Shown here: piece by piece, positions 1 to 11,026 of the stretch | How the letters are laid out: every line of letters begins with the position of its first letter | Position numbering within the stretch: position 1 is the stretch's first letter | NCBI RefSeq assembly: GCF_035083965.1 | Contig: NC_089738.1 | Location: 7,299,734-7,363,733 of the forward strand | Reading direction: 5' to 3' | Source of the DNA: Branchiostoma lanceolatum | Taxonomy: Eukaryota > Chordata > Leptocardii > Amphioxiformes > Branchiostomatidae | Length of the DNA stretch: 64,000 nucleotides | Position numbers and translations under genes: made by a program | The notes under the pieces: generated by a model | Told to the model about the DNA's origin: nothing | What the model saw: the letters and a program-made list of their open reading frames with translations, nothing else | Databases searched by the model: none

Positions 1-2381
1 CGCAGCTACAACCGTGGCTACAATGACGTGAGTACAAGTGTAACACAGGTTTTTCAGATCAGTGTTTCCTCAAAAAGCACTCAAATGGTGAGGTTGAGCT
101 TCACATAGAATTCATCTTAGGGTTGCCATGATGGAAGTACTTTGATGCACATCTCCTTGTAAGTTTCTTGTTCAGAGTTCAGTGGAAACAAGAATAAACT
201 TAAAAACAAGAAGAAGTGCAAAGACAGCCAAAGTCAACCCCCTCTTGTGCCATACCCCAGAGTACAATGATATGTGCAGTGGACAACATATCATTACCTG
301 TTGGCCAAATGGTTTGCCCTTTGACAGCTAAGGAGCTTAACTTTCTTAAGATCCCTATACAATCCCCCACGTACCAACTTGGACAGAATGGGGCAACAGT
401 GTCATCACCATCTCCCTCGGTTTCTCACGAAAGCATGTCTATGAGCTTGATTCTGAAAATGGTTTCATCATATAAACCAGGTGTTGTTTTTTTGTCATGT
501 CCAAGATTTGATAGGAATGACTTGTCTTGCAACAGCAGTATTATTTTACCAAATCAGGGCAACAAATGGAAGTGATAAAGAAGGCTTTGTGTTGAAAATT
601 GAAATCACTTAATTTGGGCAGTTGAATGTAGTCTTCTTTGGCATTACCAGTAGTTACTGAACGGTTAGAAAAAAAGCAATATTGCCTTTGTGTTTTTAAC
701 TAGCACACTTGGCCTATATGATCATAAGAGAGTATCAAACATGAACATTTATTCATAGAATAGTGTACTGCATTTTAAAAAATCTTTTTAGAGAGGGTTT
801 GGATTTTGAAAAGTTATCTGGCCTGGAAAAGGCTTTTTCGTGTAGGGATAGAAATATCCAAAATTCTTACAGTAGAATTCGAAGAAAGGACAAAAATGTT
901 CTACTCTTGAAACTTACTGTATTTGATACAGCTTACTACAAGTAAGAAAATGTATACTGCAGCTCTCTGATTGCAAAAAAAGCAGAACACCACTTTTGAT
1001 TTTGTTGTAAGTAGCTGATCTCAAATTTCCCAAGATGTGAAAAGTAGAAACACCAGTAAAACCTCTCTCTTGGATACTACAGGATTCTTCAGGATACGAG
1101 TCCCGCCAGCATCGGGTAAGCCCAAACTTACACTATTCTGACGAGTGCCGAGTCTTGTTTTTGGAGGCATGCTCCCGAACAAATTCCTTGCAAGTGTTCC
1201 AAACAGTTGGCGATGTGATTTTTGTGATCGGTTGAATTTCAACTTGACATAACTTTCTGATGACTACATTCTATGATTGGTGTGGTGTGATCAAGCATCT
1301 TGTGCAAATCAAAATTTCATATTCCATTCAGGATAACACAAATCCTTTCAAAAATACCTGTACGTTACTTTCATTATCAGAATTGAGGAGTGTGATCTAT
1401 CAGTCCTTTGTGCAGTGCCAGAAAAATCACAGCATGTATTGCATCAGATTGCAAGAGTGTTCTGCCATAATTGGTGTGCCTTGAGTTTCCCTTTTTGCTT
1501 TTCAATCCAACTCATTGGTCTGGTGAAGCTTTGCACTCTGGTTGGCTTTTGAACATTCTTCTCTTTTTTTTTTTTTTGATTAACCCATTCATGAAAAGTG
1601 TGGTTTGTTCTTGTAGAATCAGGCTGCTTCTCCACAAATGTGTTCAAAATGTTGACCTGGTCTTTGTCCTGTTCTTGTTGAGTAATACATCATTAAGCAG
1701 TTCCTGCAAATTAGTTGACAAGGAAAGGATATCTTAAACAAAAAGTACAAAGATTCAGTCTTCTATGAAATTCAATGTGACTTCTAAATTCTGCCAAGAT
1801 GTTTGACTCCAGAAGCATTTTGTACATACAAAATTGTAGAGACGACAACCTAAAGTCCTCGACAGCTGCAGATAGAGTAACTCTTCCACCCTAAGCCTCT
1901 GAAACTAAAACTACAGGCTACTTGTCACTCACATGGGCTTAAGGTCAAAGGGCAGGGCCGAACCATGGTCAACAGGTACTGACTCACCTTGGTGGTTGTT
2001 TTCGGTTTGGGTTCCTCATCTTCCATCCTCCCCTCTGTTCTCGCTGACTCCATCCTGAATACCCGTTGTGTGAAACATGGCACTAACCACACTTTGCCGT
2101 CAGCCTTGTCTGTTGTGGATAAACCTGACAAACCCGTGTTTGGTAAGTTTCACAAGAGACCAATGAAAAGCTTCCTTCCTTCCTTATACTTAAAGTTTTA
2201 ACCACGTTGTATTCAGTTATTCCAGAAACCATGCAAGGCTGACAGTAGCATGGCTTGAAAGGTTTGTCTTCTTGCACTGGTGGTAAAGTGCACAGTAAAA
2301 AAAAGTACATCTCAGCACTATAGAATTATGATAGATATCTCATCTTCCTCCCAACTCTTTTTTCAGTACCAGCCATATTGA
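1..2381 (+). CDS. 3' end of an Arg/Gly/Tyr-rich, probably RNA-binding protein (last three coding exons)
   Basis: Three short segments join in phase 0 with good splice sites. Exon a (1-27, cut by the window edge) reads RSYNRGYND and is followed by GTGAGT. Exon b (1083-1115, 33 nt) reads DSSGYESRQHR, preceded by a pyrimidine tract ending TACTACAG and followed by GTAAGC. Exon c starts at 2367 after a strong tract ending TTTTTTCAG and reads YQPY then stop (2379-2381). The Arg/Gly/Tyr/Asn composition and the tyrosine-final tail resemble C-termini of hnRNP-type proteins (the hnRNP U family is one possibility). The body of the protein lies to the left of the window, so family and function cannot be decided here. 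The 33-nt exon could be an alternative cassette. I see no other coding segment in the introns on this strand. Confidence 0.45.
1988..2053 (-). other. Possible small coding exon antisense to the left-hand gene
   Basis: On the minus strand an ATG at 2053 opens a 22-codon charged segment (MESARTEGRMEDEEP and on to TTTK) that ends at a very good donor, AAG followed by GTGAGT, at 1988/1987. Composition looks coding, but I could not find an in-frame downstream exon before the window edge, and it lies within the last intron of the plus-strand gene. It may be chance. Confidence 0.2.
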
Positions 2382-4175
2382 GAAGCCACAGGACACATCC
2401 CCAAGCCGAAGATGAGGGGAGGTCAACTGTTTACTCTATCAGCACCCAAGGTTACTGAGCTAGTGTCAAAATGTGTATCTTATATCTACCTATAGAAGAT
2501 CCCAGATGGCTCTTAGTGTGAGATGCAGTAAAAGTCATGTAGGAACTTTTCTTTAGGGTGTTTGTATGTTAAACTTTGTCGCATATCTTAGTTTACCCAA
2601 TTCTGTACCTGGTTATGTTAGTTTGAGGTATTCTTGACTATTTGAATTGTTTTCTATATGTACAAGTAGTAATTAGAGTATGCAACAATAATGATATAGT
2701 GTGGAACTGTGACTTAGAAAAACTCACTTTTTTCTTAAAGAATATCTCCCCATATCAATTGGAGAAACATTGGCAAATTCTTGCTGTCATCCATTTTCCT
2801 TCGTATACACCAGATCACAAATCTGTACCAACATGTAAAACGATAACCATAAGTCCACAAATGGCATGTAGTCTTGCTGGGGTGCTAGTTGTTGTGCTTT
2901 TATAACGATAAGACTAAGACTAAGGTAGAACTGTAAGAAGATTTCACCTGAAGTGATAAGGTTGCTTCAGACTATTAATACTAAGTAATTTTTTTTGCCA
3001 ATTTTGATTTTCTGACCGCAGTCCAATTATTTTTCTCCTCTCTGACACTAAAATGGTTTTTGAGGATGATTGAAGTGTTAAGTTCATACTTGTGTCTCCT
3101 TGGAGTTAGAATGTGGACATGTCAACGTGTATTGGAGCAACAGCTGAAACAAGAAGACAGAGACAGACATTGATGTTCTTTGCAAGAACAGAACCAGTGA
3201 GGATGACTTGTGACAAGATACTATTTTTCAAGTGCTAGTCAGTTTTGTTAAGCTGAAATGTAGAGTGCAAATGAGAGATTATGTTCAAATCCTAACAACG
3301 ATAATTCTTGCCTAAAAGTGAGTATCAGATAAAGGCCTCTATATGCAGTAAGTAAAAGTCTAAGCCAATGCAAGGTGTGTTCACTTAAACTCTAGTGCTT
3401 TTCTACCATAAGACTTGAAGACATTGCTGTAGTTAAGAAAAATGTGCTTAAGTAAGGTTTTGACATGTTGGCAGCTGTTACTTGAGGAATCGATCAGTGT
3501 GTTCTAGTATGCTGTTCCAGGCTTGCTACAGGCCACTCCTGTTTTGTTATCTGAAGAAAAGTGGTCATTGTGCATTCCATTGCTTGATAATTTTAAACCA
3601 CTGTATGTCTCATTTACGAAATGTAAGATCGTACAACTATGTACTGGCTATTCCATTTATAAAGTACAAGGGGCAGTCACGAAAAGTTCTCTGAAAAAAG
3701 GGTTGTGAAGATCATGAACAATTTAGTAGAAGGAACGTAAAAGAAGAGGGAGAAAGACTTGCTTATCTCCTCCTTCTAAGATTTTAAATGGAATAGCTCT
3801 AATCTTTCTTGAGATGATGACCATTTCCTGTGGTCCAGTAGTTTAAGTTCATGCCAAAAAGTGAAGAAGTGCTTACAAAGCATCATAAGGTGAACTGATT
3901 TGTTATCAAACCCCCAAAGTTGCTGGTTAATTGTCTATTTTTGTATTGCATTATCTTTTTCCATCAATGTACAAATATTGGATATGTTTGTTTTGACCAA
4001 GTCGAAGAGAGAACCATCGAATATGCCTGATAATTGTATGTCAAGAAAGAACAAGTTGAACCTACATTACTGAAGTGCCACTGAGAGCGAACTGGCAAAA
4101 TCAGAACAACATCCATGTAATTCTTTTTATGCACTTCATTTTTAATTGTCATGAATAAAACGTAGTCTTCGGTAT
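2382..4175 (+). other. Probable 3'UTR of the Arg/Gly/Tyr-rich gene, with poly(A) signal
   Basis: This is AT-rich, non-coding sequence directly after the stop at 2379-2381. The first canonical AATAAA on this strand after the stop is at 4154-4159, which suggests a UTR of about 1.8 kb. No domain-like ORF is present. The end of the transcript is inferred only from the signal. Confidence 0.35.
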
Positions 4176-4239
4176 CTCTGTGACTTCTAGTTTCATTGGT
4201 CAAGGGCATTAAGAAGACAGGACAGACTGGTATGATAAG

Positions 4240-4721
4240 TAGGGGTGGGTACCGGTACCATGTACCGGTACAAAACCGGTATTTCTTAATGGACCGGTCC
4301 AAAAAAAACGGTCCGTAAAGAATCAGTGGACCGGCCTATGGACCGATTAGAAAATTCATAGTACCAGGCTACCAGCAGGCGGCCACATGACTGGTCTAAG
4401 AAAATACAAAACAGCAGATTTAACGAATCGTTTTCGAAGACGTTAGCTGTGAAGCATATCTACAAACACTTAAAGATTAGTAAACAGACGGCGAGCAGAG
4501 TATGGCTATAATTTTGAGACAAAGTGCAAACCTAAGAAATTATTTCGTTCCAGACATGACGTTTGGAGACTTTTACGTGTGTCTCGCTATCCAAAATATG
4601 ATGTACTGCGACACTACTATAATCCGGTACAGGTACAGGTCCGGACCTGGACCTGACCCTCTGGACCTGGACCTGACCCCCTGGACCGGACCTGAATTTT
4701 ATGTACTGGTACCCACCCCTA
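4240..4721. mobile_element. hAT-type MITE (482 bp) with 8-bp target-site duplication
   Basis: The element begins TAGGGGTGGGTACCGGTAC and ends with the inverse GTACTGGTACCCACCCCTA. It is flanked by an exact 8-bp direct repeat, ATGATAAG, at 4232-4239 and 4722-4729. An 8-bp duplication with short TIRs is the signature of the hAT superfamily. No transposase ORF is present, so the element is non-autonomous. The right half contains repeated CCTGGACCTGACC-like words. A partial relative begins at 36515 (GGGTGGGTACCGGTACCGG), and related CCGGACCTG-type words occur at 43090-43460. Confidence 0.85.
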
Positions 4722-4729
4722 ATGATAAG

Positions 4730-6014
4730 ATATCCAAATGTCGACATGCTAAAAAAGATGAGTACACTACAACTGAACAGTAACCTTCAAGCAGATGTTA
4801 TAGTCAAGCTCAGTGCTTTATTTTCACACGTCTTTTTGCAAGATTTTGTACACTTTCCTAGTATTGCACCTTTTATGTTTTAATGATTGGCCCTCCTTGG
4901 AGCAAATGTTGACAAAAAAAACTCCAGGTGTAAGAAAAAAATCTTCAAGCAGATGTAAGTATCCTTACATCTACATTAAGATTAGTAAAACACTACTTGG
5001 AGATTGCATAGATGTCAATGCCATGCAATGGTTGAACTTGTATTGGCAGTGGCACCAAAATACAGTATCTTATTTCTATTGAGAATTAACTAAAACTTGA
5101 TAAAGCGTCATGTCTAAAGCAATCAACGCCCATAAAGTTGAGAGTAATAAGTAAGTAGGAGTAGTATCTATCCTCATTTAGCATTCTTCCAGTGCTAGTC
5201 TATAGTATAGTATTCCATTCTTTGCAGAAAGAGATGATAATGAAAGAAAAACAGCTATATGCTACTGTATGGTGATTCATCCAATGGCACTATACTGCAT
5301 CAACTTTATAAAATCAAGTTCATCTTCAGGTACTTTTCAGAATTCAACCATCAGCATACTTGTGGCAAGAGAGGAAAGGAATTGACGTCAATCTTACCCA
5401 ACCCTTTTCATCATTCCAAATTATTCAGAGCTTAAGTGACCAGACTAAGCATAATATCTATCTATTACATTTCGGAATATAGAGTGACCTTTTGATACCA
5501 TCTTTCTTTCAATTGCTGTGTGTATATCGTGTCAGCTAAAAAAAAGACAAAAGGAAAAGAACTAATCTTCTATATACCACTCATCAGCTTTATAATTCCT
5601 AGTCTGGCCTTCCTACCAATTTCCCTAAATGGAAGTGTTAACAAACCCTATATCTAGCTGCTTCTATGATGCAAATTCCGAGTGGATTGAAAAAAAGTTA
5701 ATGCAATGATACCATCAATTCTTTGATCAGTACATTTACAACACTACAGAGTACAGAAAATTTCATACACCCTATGCATTCTTTTGGCGTTACGATTCAA
5801 GAAAAATAGATTTAGTCATTCTTGTTGGCTGGATAACTGTAGGGAAAGTACGGTTGAAAAATTGCACATATAGCTGTATATGATTAGAAGTATTTTCCCT
5901 ATGGCAGAGATTGGGGATAGGTAGTTGTGTCATTAAAACTACAGGAGATCTCACACCAGGGTTCCGTCATCTTGAAATCTGTCATTGAGGTTTCAACATG
6001 TGGTGCTCTCACAC
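4730..6014. other. Intergenic, no gene seen
   Basis: AT-rich sequence between the hAT MITE and the stop of the DED gene. I see no splice-bounded coding segment, no RNA gene and no clear repeat. The part nearest 6014 is presumably the 3'UTR of the minus-strand DED gene. Confidence 0.4.
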
Positions 6015-9000
6015 CTAAGTTCTATCATATGGTGAATTCTCCTGTAGCTTTTTGACGTTTTCCCTTTCTTTTTTGAGTTGGTCCTCTGCTGTCTTGAGCA
6101 GGGATTGAAGTTTGGTGGCGGCTGATCCCAGCTCCTTACACAACTTCTTCTCCTTTTCAAGACGTGCCTTGAGTGCAGCTATCTCCTCATCCCTTTTGCT
6201 GAGATCCTCCTCTGTGGGACCCTTCAGGCTCTCAAATTCCACCTGCTGCACGACTTCCTGCATTGCACGAACCTCTCCTCTGGCTTGTTCGAGGTCTTTG
6301 CTTGCTAACCTCAGCTTCTCCTGCCACTTCTGTTCCTCTGACCCTGCGGCTCTATTTAATCTGTATAGAATGGATTCTGTGTCAGCCAGAACAGTCTTGT
6401 ATTTCTCACACTCCCTCTGCAGTTCTTTTTCCCTCTCCGCTGCCTCTCTTTTGACTTGTTCGAGGTGTTCGTTTGCTAACCTTAGCTTCTCTTGCCACTT
6501 CCGTTCCTCTGACTCCGAGGCTTTATTCAGTTTGTTCAGGATGGATTCAGTGTCTGCCAGAACAGTCTTGTATTTCTCACACTCCTCCTGCAGTTGCTTC
6601 TCCCTCTCTGCTGCCTCCGCAAGCTTGGATTCAACACCCTCATTCTCTGGAGTCTGGGAAGACACTTCAGCAGTCTGCTTGGTTTTCAGGTCTTCTAGCC
6701 TGGCAATTGCAGCCTTCTCAAAGCTGGTTAACCAGACCTGGTACTCCAGGGTGGCGTCCATGGAGATGTCTGGGAAGATTCTCTGCAGGGCTTCTTTGGC
6801 CCAACTCCTGTCCTTTTCGATGTCTGATATGGCAGCGTCATGTTCTCTTTCTTTTCTGAGTTGATCCTCTGCTGTCTTGAGCAGGGATTGAAGTTTGGTG
6901 GCGGCTGACCCAAGCTCCTTACACAGCTTCTTCTCCTTTTCCAGACGTGCCTTGAGTGCAGCTATCTCCTCATCCCTTTTGCTGAGATCCTCCTTTGTGT
7001 GATCTGCAGGACCAACTTTTGCCTGGCTACTCCCTGCATTTTCTGTGCTTCCCCTTTCCTCGGAATTCCCCTGTAGCTTTTTGACATTTTCCCTTTCTTT
7101 CTTTAGTTGATCCTCTGCTGTCTTGAGCAGGGATTGAAGTTTGGTGGCGGCTGATCCCAGCTCCTTACACAGCTTCTTCTCCTTTTCAAGACGTGCCTTG
7201 AGTGCAGCGATCTCGTCATCCCTTTTGCTGAGATCCTCCTCTGTGGGACCCTTCAGGCTCTCAAATTCCACCTGCTGCACGACTTCCTGCATTGCACGAA
7301 CCTCTCCTCTGGCTTGTTCGAGGTCTTCGTTTGCTAACCTCAGCTTCCCCTCCCACTTCTGTTCCTCTGACTCCACGGTGCTCTGAAGTCTCTTCAGGAT
7401 GGATTCAGTGTCTGCCAGAACAGTCTTGTATTTCTCACACTCCTCCTGCAGTTCTTTCTCCCTCTCTGCTGCTTCCCTTCTGGCTTGTTCGAGGTCTTTG
7501 TTTGCTAACCTCAGCTTCCCCTCCCACTTCTGTTCCTCTGACTCCACGGTGCTCTGCAGTCTGTTCAGGATGGATTCAGTGTCTGCCAGAACAGTCTTGT
7601 ATTTCTCACACTCCTCCTGCAGTTCTTTCTCCCTCTCCGCTGCTTCCCTTCTGGCTTGTTCGAGGTCTTCGTTTGCTAACCTCAGCTTCCCCTCCCACTT
7701 CTGTTCCTCTGACTCCACGGTGCTCTGCAGTCTGTTCAGGATGGATTCAGTGTCTGCCAGAACAGTCTTGTATTTCTCACACTCCTCCTGCAGTTCTTTC
7801 TCCCTCTCTGCTGCCTCCGCAAGCTTGGATTCAGCACTTTCATCCTCTTGAGTCTGCTTGGCAGCTGTCTTCAGGTATCCTAGCCTGGCAATTGCAGCCT
7901 TCTCAAAGCTGGTTAGCCAGACCTGGTACTCCAGGGTGGCGTCCATATTGATTTCTGGGAAAATTCTCTGCAGGGCTTCTCTGGCCCGACTCCTGTCCTT
8001 GTCTGATGTGGCACTGTCATCGTTATTTTTCTGCTGCTTCTCCTCCTCCTCGTTCCTTTTATCTGCCTTCTCAGCCTGTGTCGACCAGCCACCAGGTGGT
8101 TTCTCATCTATGTCCCCCGCCACGTGAGATGCAGCTTGCTTACCGGCCTTCTCTGCGTAGTAACGGGCTTGTTGTAGCTCTTTCTCAAGAACTGTGATCG
8201 TCTCCAGGGCTTCCTTTAACCTGTTCTCTGCAATGATGAGTTTGGACCGCATGGTCATTAAAGTGTCGGAATCCACCTCTGCATTCCTGAGATTCCGGAT
8301 GGCCTGCCTCATCTGGTGTTCTCTCAGCTGGTCCTTCTGCACCAGAGCCTGGACCAGGCTGTAGGAGAAGCCCTGGTACTCCAGACTCTCGGCTATCTGC
8401 AGATGGAGCGGCAGGGCGTCCGAGAACAGGTTCAGAGCAGACAGACTGGACCAAGTCTTGGGCGCCATCTGTTGCTTGTTACCGGCACTGCACCCCACCT
8501 TGATGTCATCGACAGGCAGCTGCCTTTTGATATCTGGAATGGAAGTGACATTTATAGCATGTAAAGTTATAGGTACTTCGGTAATAGTATGATAATTACT
8601 TGATGAAATTCAAAAGAATAATTCAAAACGCACCATACAACTGCGCCCCCTGGTTAACGTTGACAGGTTGTTCACCATCGATTTGCAGTGACTTGACGCC
8701 CATGTACACAAGTCTTGGGTCGGAGTGATTCGCCATGAGCCTCAGCACCGCTGTGTCCTCCCGCGGTATGGTGAAGTGCACCAGGATGCTCTTGTGTTTT
8801 TTAACTCCTCTGAACATAACGTGTGACCTTCTGGTGCGACAAAGGGACGCTAGGTTGTTTCTAAGTTGGTCTAGAGCTTCCTGGGTCATACGCTGTGGGC
8901 CATTTACGACCACGTAGGTGTTTGCCGTTGCAGCACCTGAAAAGATTAAACATATTTTAGTACTGATTGAAATAATCAACCTAAGCTGCATGTTAAAGAT

Positions 9001-9531
9001 GCTTTCAACCCAACAGAAACAACAAAAAAAGGTCGATGATGTTGGAAAAACTTCATCCACAAAATATTAATTTGTAGAGGACGCAAGGTCTAGATCACTT
9101 TGCACAACTTCTAAGTTACATGGTCACGGTGTTTACAACTATTCTTCCTTCTTACCTTCTTCACTTGCATCCTCCTGACTTGTTCCTGGTTGAAGTTCGG
9201 GGTTTTCCGGAATCTCTCGGTCAGGCGGTTGGAACGGCCCCAGGACGTCCCTTATCAAGTCCTGTCGTCCTATCCGTTTCAAGATTTCTTTTATGAAGTC
9301 AAGGTTTTCCTGGTCTATTTTGCCCAGTTGTATTAGCTTCTTAAATACATCAACCGCCTGATCAAGCTGTTCTAACCTGCCGTTTGGAATCAGGTGCATG
9401 CAATACAATTTGACATGTTCCGTCTCTCGCACGGTTAGGTCTTCAGATATCCGTAGTAACGTTTGCACAAAATCAAAATGGCGTCTGTCTACATCTGTTA
9501 TTCCCTCAAATTCCCGGACCGGACCTGCCAT
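6015..9531 (-). CDS. Death-effector-domain protein with duplicated p180/kinectin-like coiled coil
   Basis: Three exons join in frame: 9531-9156, 8936-8634 and 8533-6015, with phase-1 introns, giving about 1065 aa. Residues 1-95 form a death effector domain: FDFVQTLLRIS near the start, then LDQAVDVFKKL, and the RxDL motif of helix 6 as GRQDLIRDVL. Residues 126-226 are a compact unnamed domain ending GVKSLQIDGE. Residues 320-1056 are coiled coil. It has the 57-residue unit EKYKTVLADTESIL...EEQKW three times (about 466-636) and twice (about 866-979), an ALQRIFP...EYQVWLTSFEKA module twice (405-448, 800-844) and an EDLSKRDEEIAALKARLEKE module three times. The tail resembles RRBP1/p180 and kinectin coiled coils; no transmembrane segment is visible. 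Role inferred: a DED adaptor or scaffold for caspase-8/FADD-type assembly. An acceptor (TTTCAG) lies one base before the ATG, so the 5'UTR is spliced. Confidence 0.8.
6276..6617 (-). repeat. 171-bp coding tandem repeat, second block, two diverged copies
   Basis: Two further 57-residue units lie near the C-terminus (landmarks at 6422 and 6593 are 171 bp apart). They are more diverged from each other than the three units of the 7.3-7.8 kb block. With the flanking ALQRIFP and EDLSKRD modules this block looks like a second copy of one larger cassette. Confidence 0.85.
7302..7814 (-). repeat. 171-bp coding tandem repeat, three copies
   Basis: The same stretch recurs with exact 171-bp spacing (landmark GTTCTTTCTC on the plus strand at 7451, 7622 and 7793), encoding three nearly identical 57-residue coiled-coil units. 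Only scattered substitutions separate them, for example N/K after LA and N/K after ESIL, so the expansion is recent or homogenised by gene conversion. The period is a multiple of three and keeps the frame. Confidence 0.95.
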
Positions 9532-9904
9532 TCTGAAACGAAATGAACATCATTCAACTCAATTGTGCTTCTACACCTGAATAATTTATTCCAGTCTTAT
9601 ATTGTATAATGATCCATCAAAAGTTTAAGTGCTTGTGTCACCAATGACACTAAACTACAATAGTTCCTGATTACAAGCAACCATCATAAGTATTAAATGG
9701 ACAAAAACGTTTGTACAAAATATGCACCCTTTTGATGTTATTCAACATCAAACCTTACAAATCATACTTCCCTTTCTTGATATCTGCCTCCAGGTAATCA
9801 AGTTAATTTCCAGCTCATGACGTCATAGTCAACACAGCACTCGGTTCGAAACCTGATACCTCGACCGCTCGAGAAGAAGAAAAGCAAACAAAAATTGAAT
9901 CACA

Positions 9905-10258
9905 ATCTACACGTGCTACATCAGACCAATCCTAGAATATGCTGGACCCCTGGCCTCACCAAAAAAACAAACAGAGAAGCTTGAACAGGTCCAAAAACGG
10001 GCTTGCCGGATCATATTGGGCATTGACTACGCTGGTTGCCCCCATGCCCTGCAACAGCTCGGACTCACAACACTGGCACAAAGAAGAGAGCACTTGATGG
10101 AGTCTAACTTCAGGGACTGGCTGCCGAACACAAGAGGGGGCATATCCGGCTGTAACACCAGAAACAAACTGAAACTCAACACACCACTCTGTCGTACCAA
10201 CAGATCTAGACTCAAAAACTCTCCAATTCCGTACCTTGTAGCTCTGCTGAACGAGTGA
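9905..10258 (+). pseudogene. LINE reverse-transcriptase C-terminal fragment inside the inverted-repeat element
   Basis: The frame reads YIRPILEYAGPLASPKKQ... then EKLEQVQKRACRIILG, a pattern typical of the post-thumb end of CR1/L2/jockey-type ORF2 proteins. It continues in the same frame to a stop at 10256-10258. No catalytic core is present, so this is a 5'-truncated remnant. It lies between the two arms of the 9629-11153 element and differs clearly from the second LINE tail at 10414. Confidence 0.75.
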
Positions 10259-10413
10259 CTGTTCTCACTAACGTGCCCATGCCTTCTCTGCTGCATTGTA
10301 TCAAACAACAAAATCCGAACCGACTGCCGTATTTACGATGACGTCATAAGATGCAAATTAACTTGATTACCTGGTGACAGGTATCAAGAACTGGAAGTAT
10401 GACTTGTAACATT

Positions 10414-11026
10414 TAGAGTTAAGGATGCACTACCACTTCGGCAGAGAATAGCCGTAGTCAACGCCTTGATAATCCCACATATAGACTACTGTTGCTCAGT
10501 ATGGGGAAACACAACACAGAACAACATAAGAAGACTACAGGTGGTTCAGAACAGGGCCGCAAGGCTCGCTCTTGGCTGTGATCGCGACACACATGTGGAC
10601 TACATGCTGAAGACCTTGGGCTGGCTGACTGTTAGGGACAGAATTCAACAGAAAAGCTTTGCCACATTTAGACGAATAATGCTCACCAAACAACCGAGGG
10701 TCCTGTATGACAAACTCACATTCCAGTCAGAGATCCACAATTACCAAACACACTCAGCCAGAACAAACACAATCAGACTTTCAAAACCAAAACTCTCAGA
10801 AAAGGCGCTTTCTGTACAGAATGTCTCAGTTGTGGAACAAGACCGGCGGCTATTAGCAAATAATTGGACTGTAATTATTGTTTTTAAGGAATTATGTTTT
10901 GTCCTCTACTGTCACGTTGTATGTCTTTGTATATCCCGATTGTAATGTGTAAATATGAATGTGTAGACCACAGGAAGAATAGCCTCTTATGAGAATAATT
11001 GTGGATCTAAATAAAACTCAAACTCA
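10414..11026 (+). mobile_element. 5'-truncated LINE 3' end with 6-bp target duplication
   Basis: The frame before and through 10466 reads RIAVVNALIIPHIDYCCSVW and then RRLQVVQNRAARLALG, the C-terminal signature of jockey/CR1-like reverse transcriptases. The coding part ends at 10945 and is followed by an A-rich tail (CTAAATAAAACTC). AACATT is repeated at 10408-10413 and 11027-11032, consistent with a target-site duplication. The insertion breaks the right arm of the older inverted-repeat element. Confidence 0.75.

Noticed and set aside
216-575. 119-codon ORF after the first exon
   Set aside because: It has no domain or splice support and lies in the intron between 27 and 1083.
7292-7951. Long plus-strand ORFs (Ser/Cys-rich repeats) over 6.1-8.5 kb
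   Set aside because: They are antisense shadows of the repeated coiled-coil exon. The minus strand has the domains and splice-consistent exons.
8185-8454. Minus-strand ORF in another frame over the start of the DED coiled coil
   Set aside because: It overlaps exon 3 of the DED gene out of frame and has no splice or domain support.
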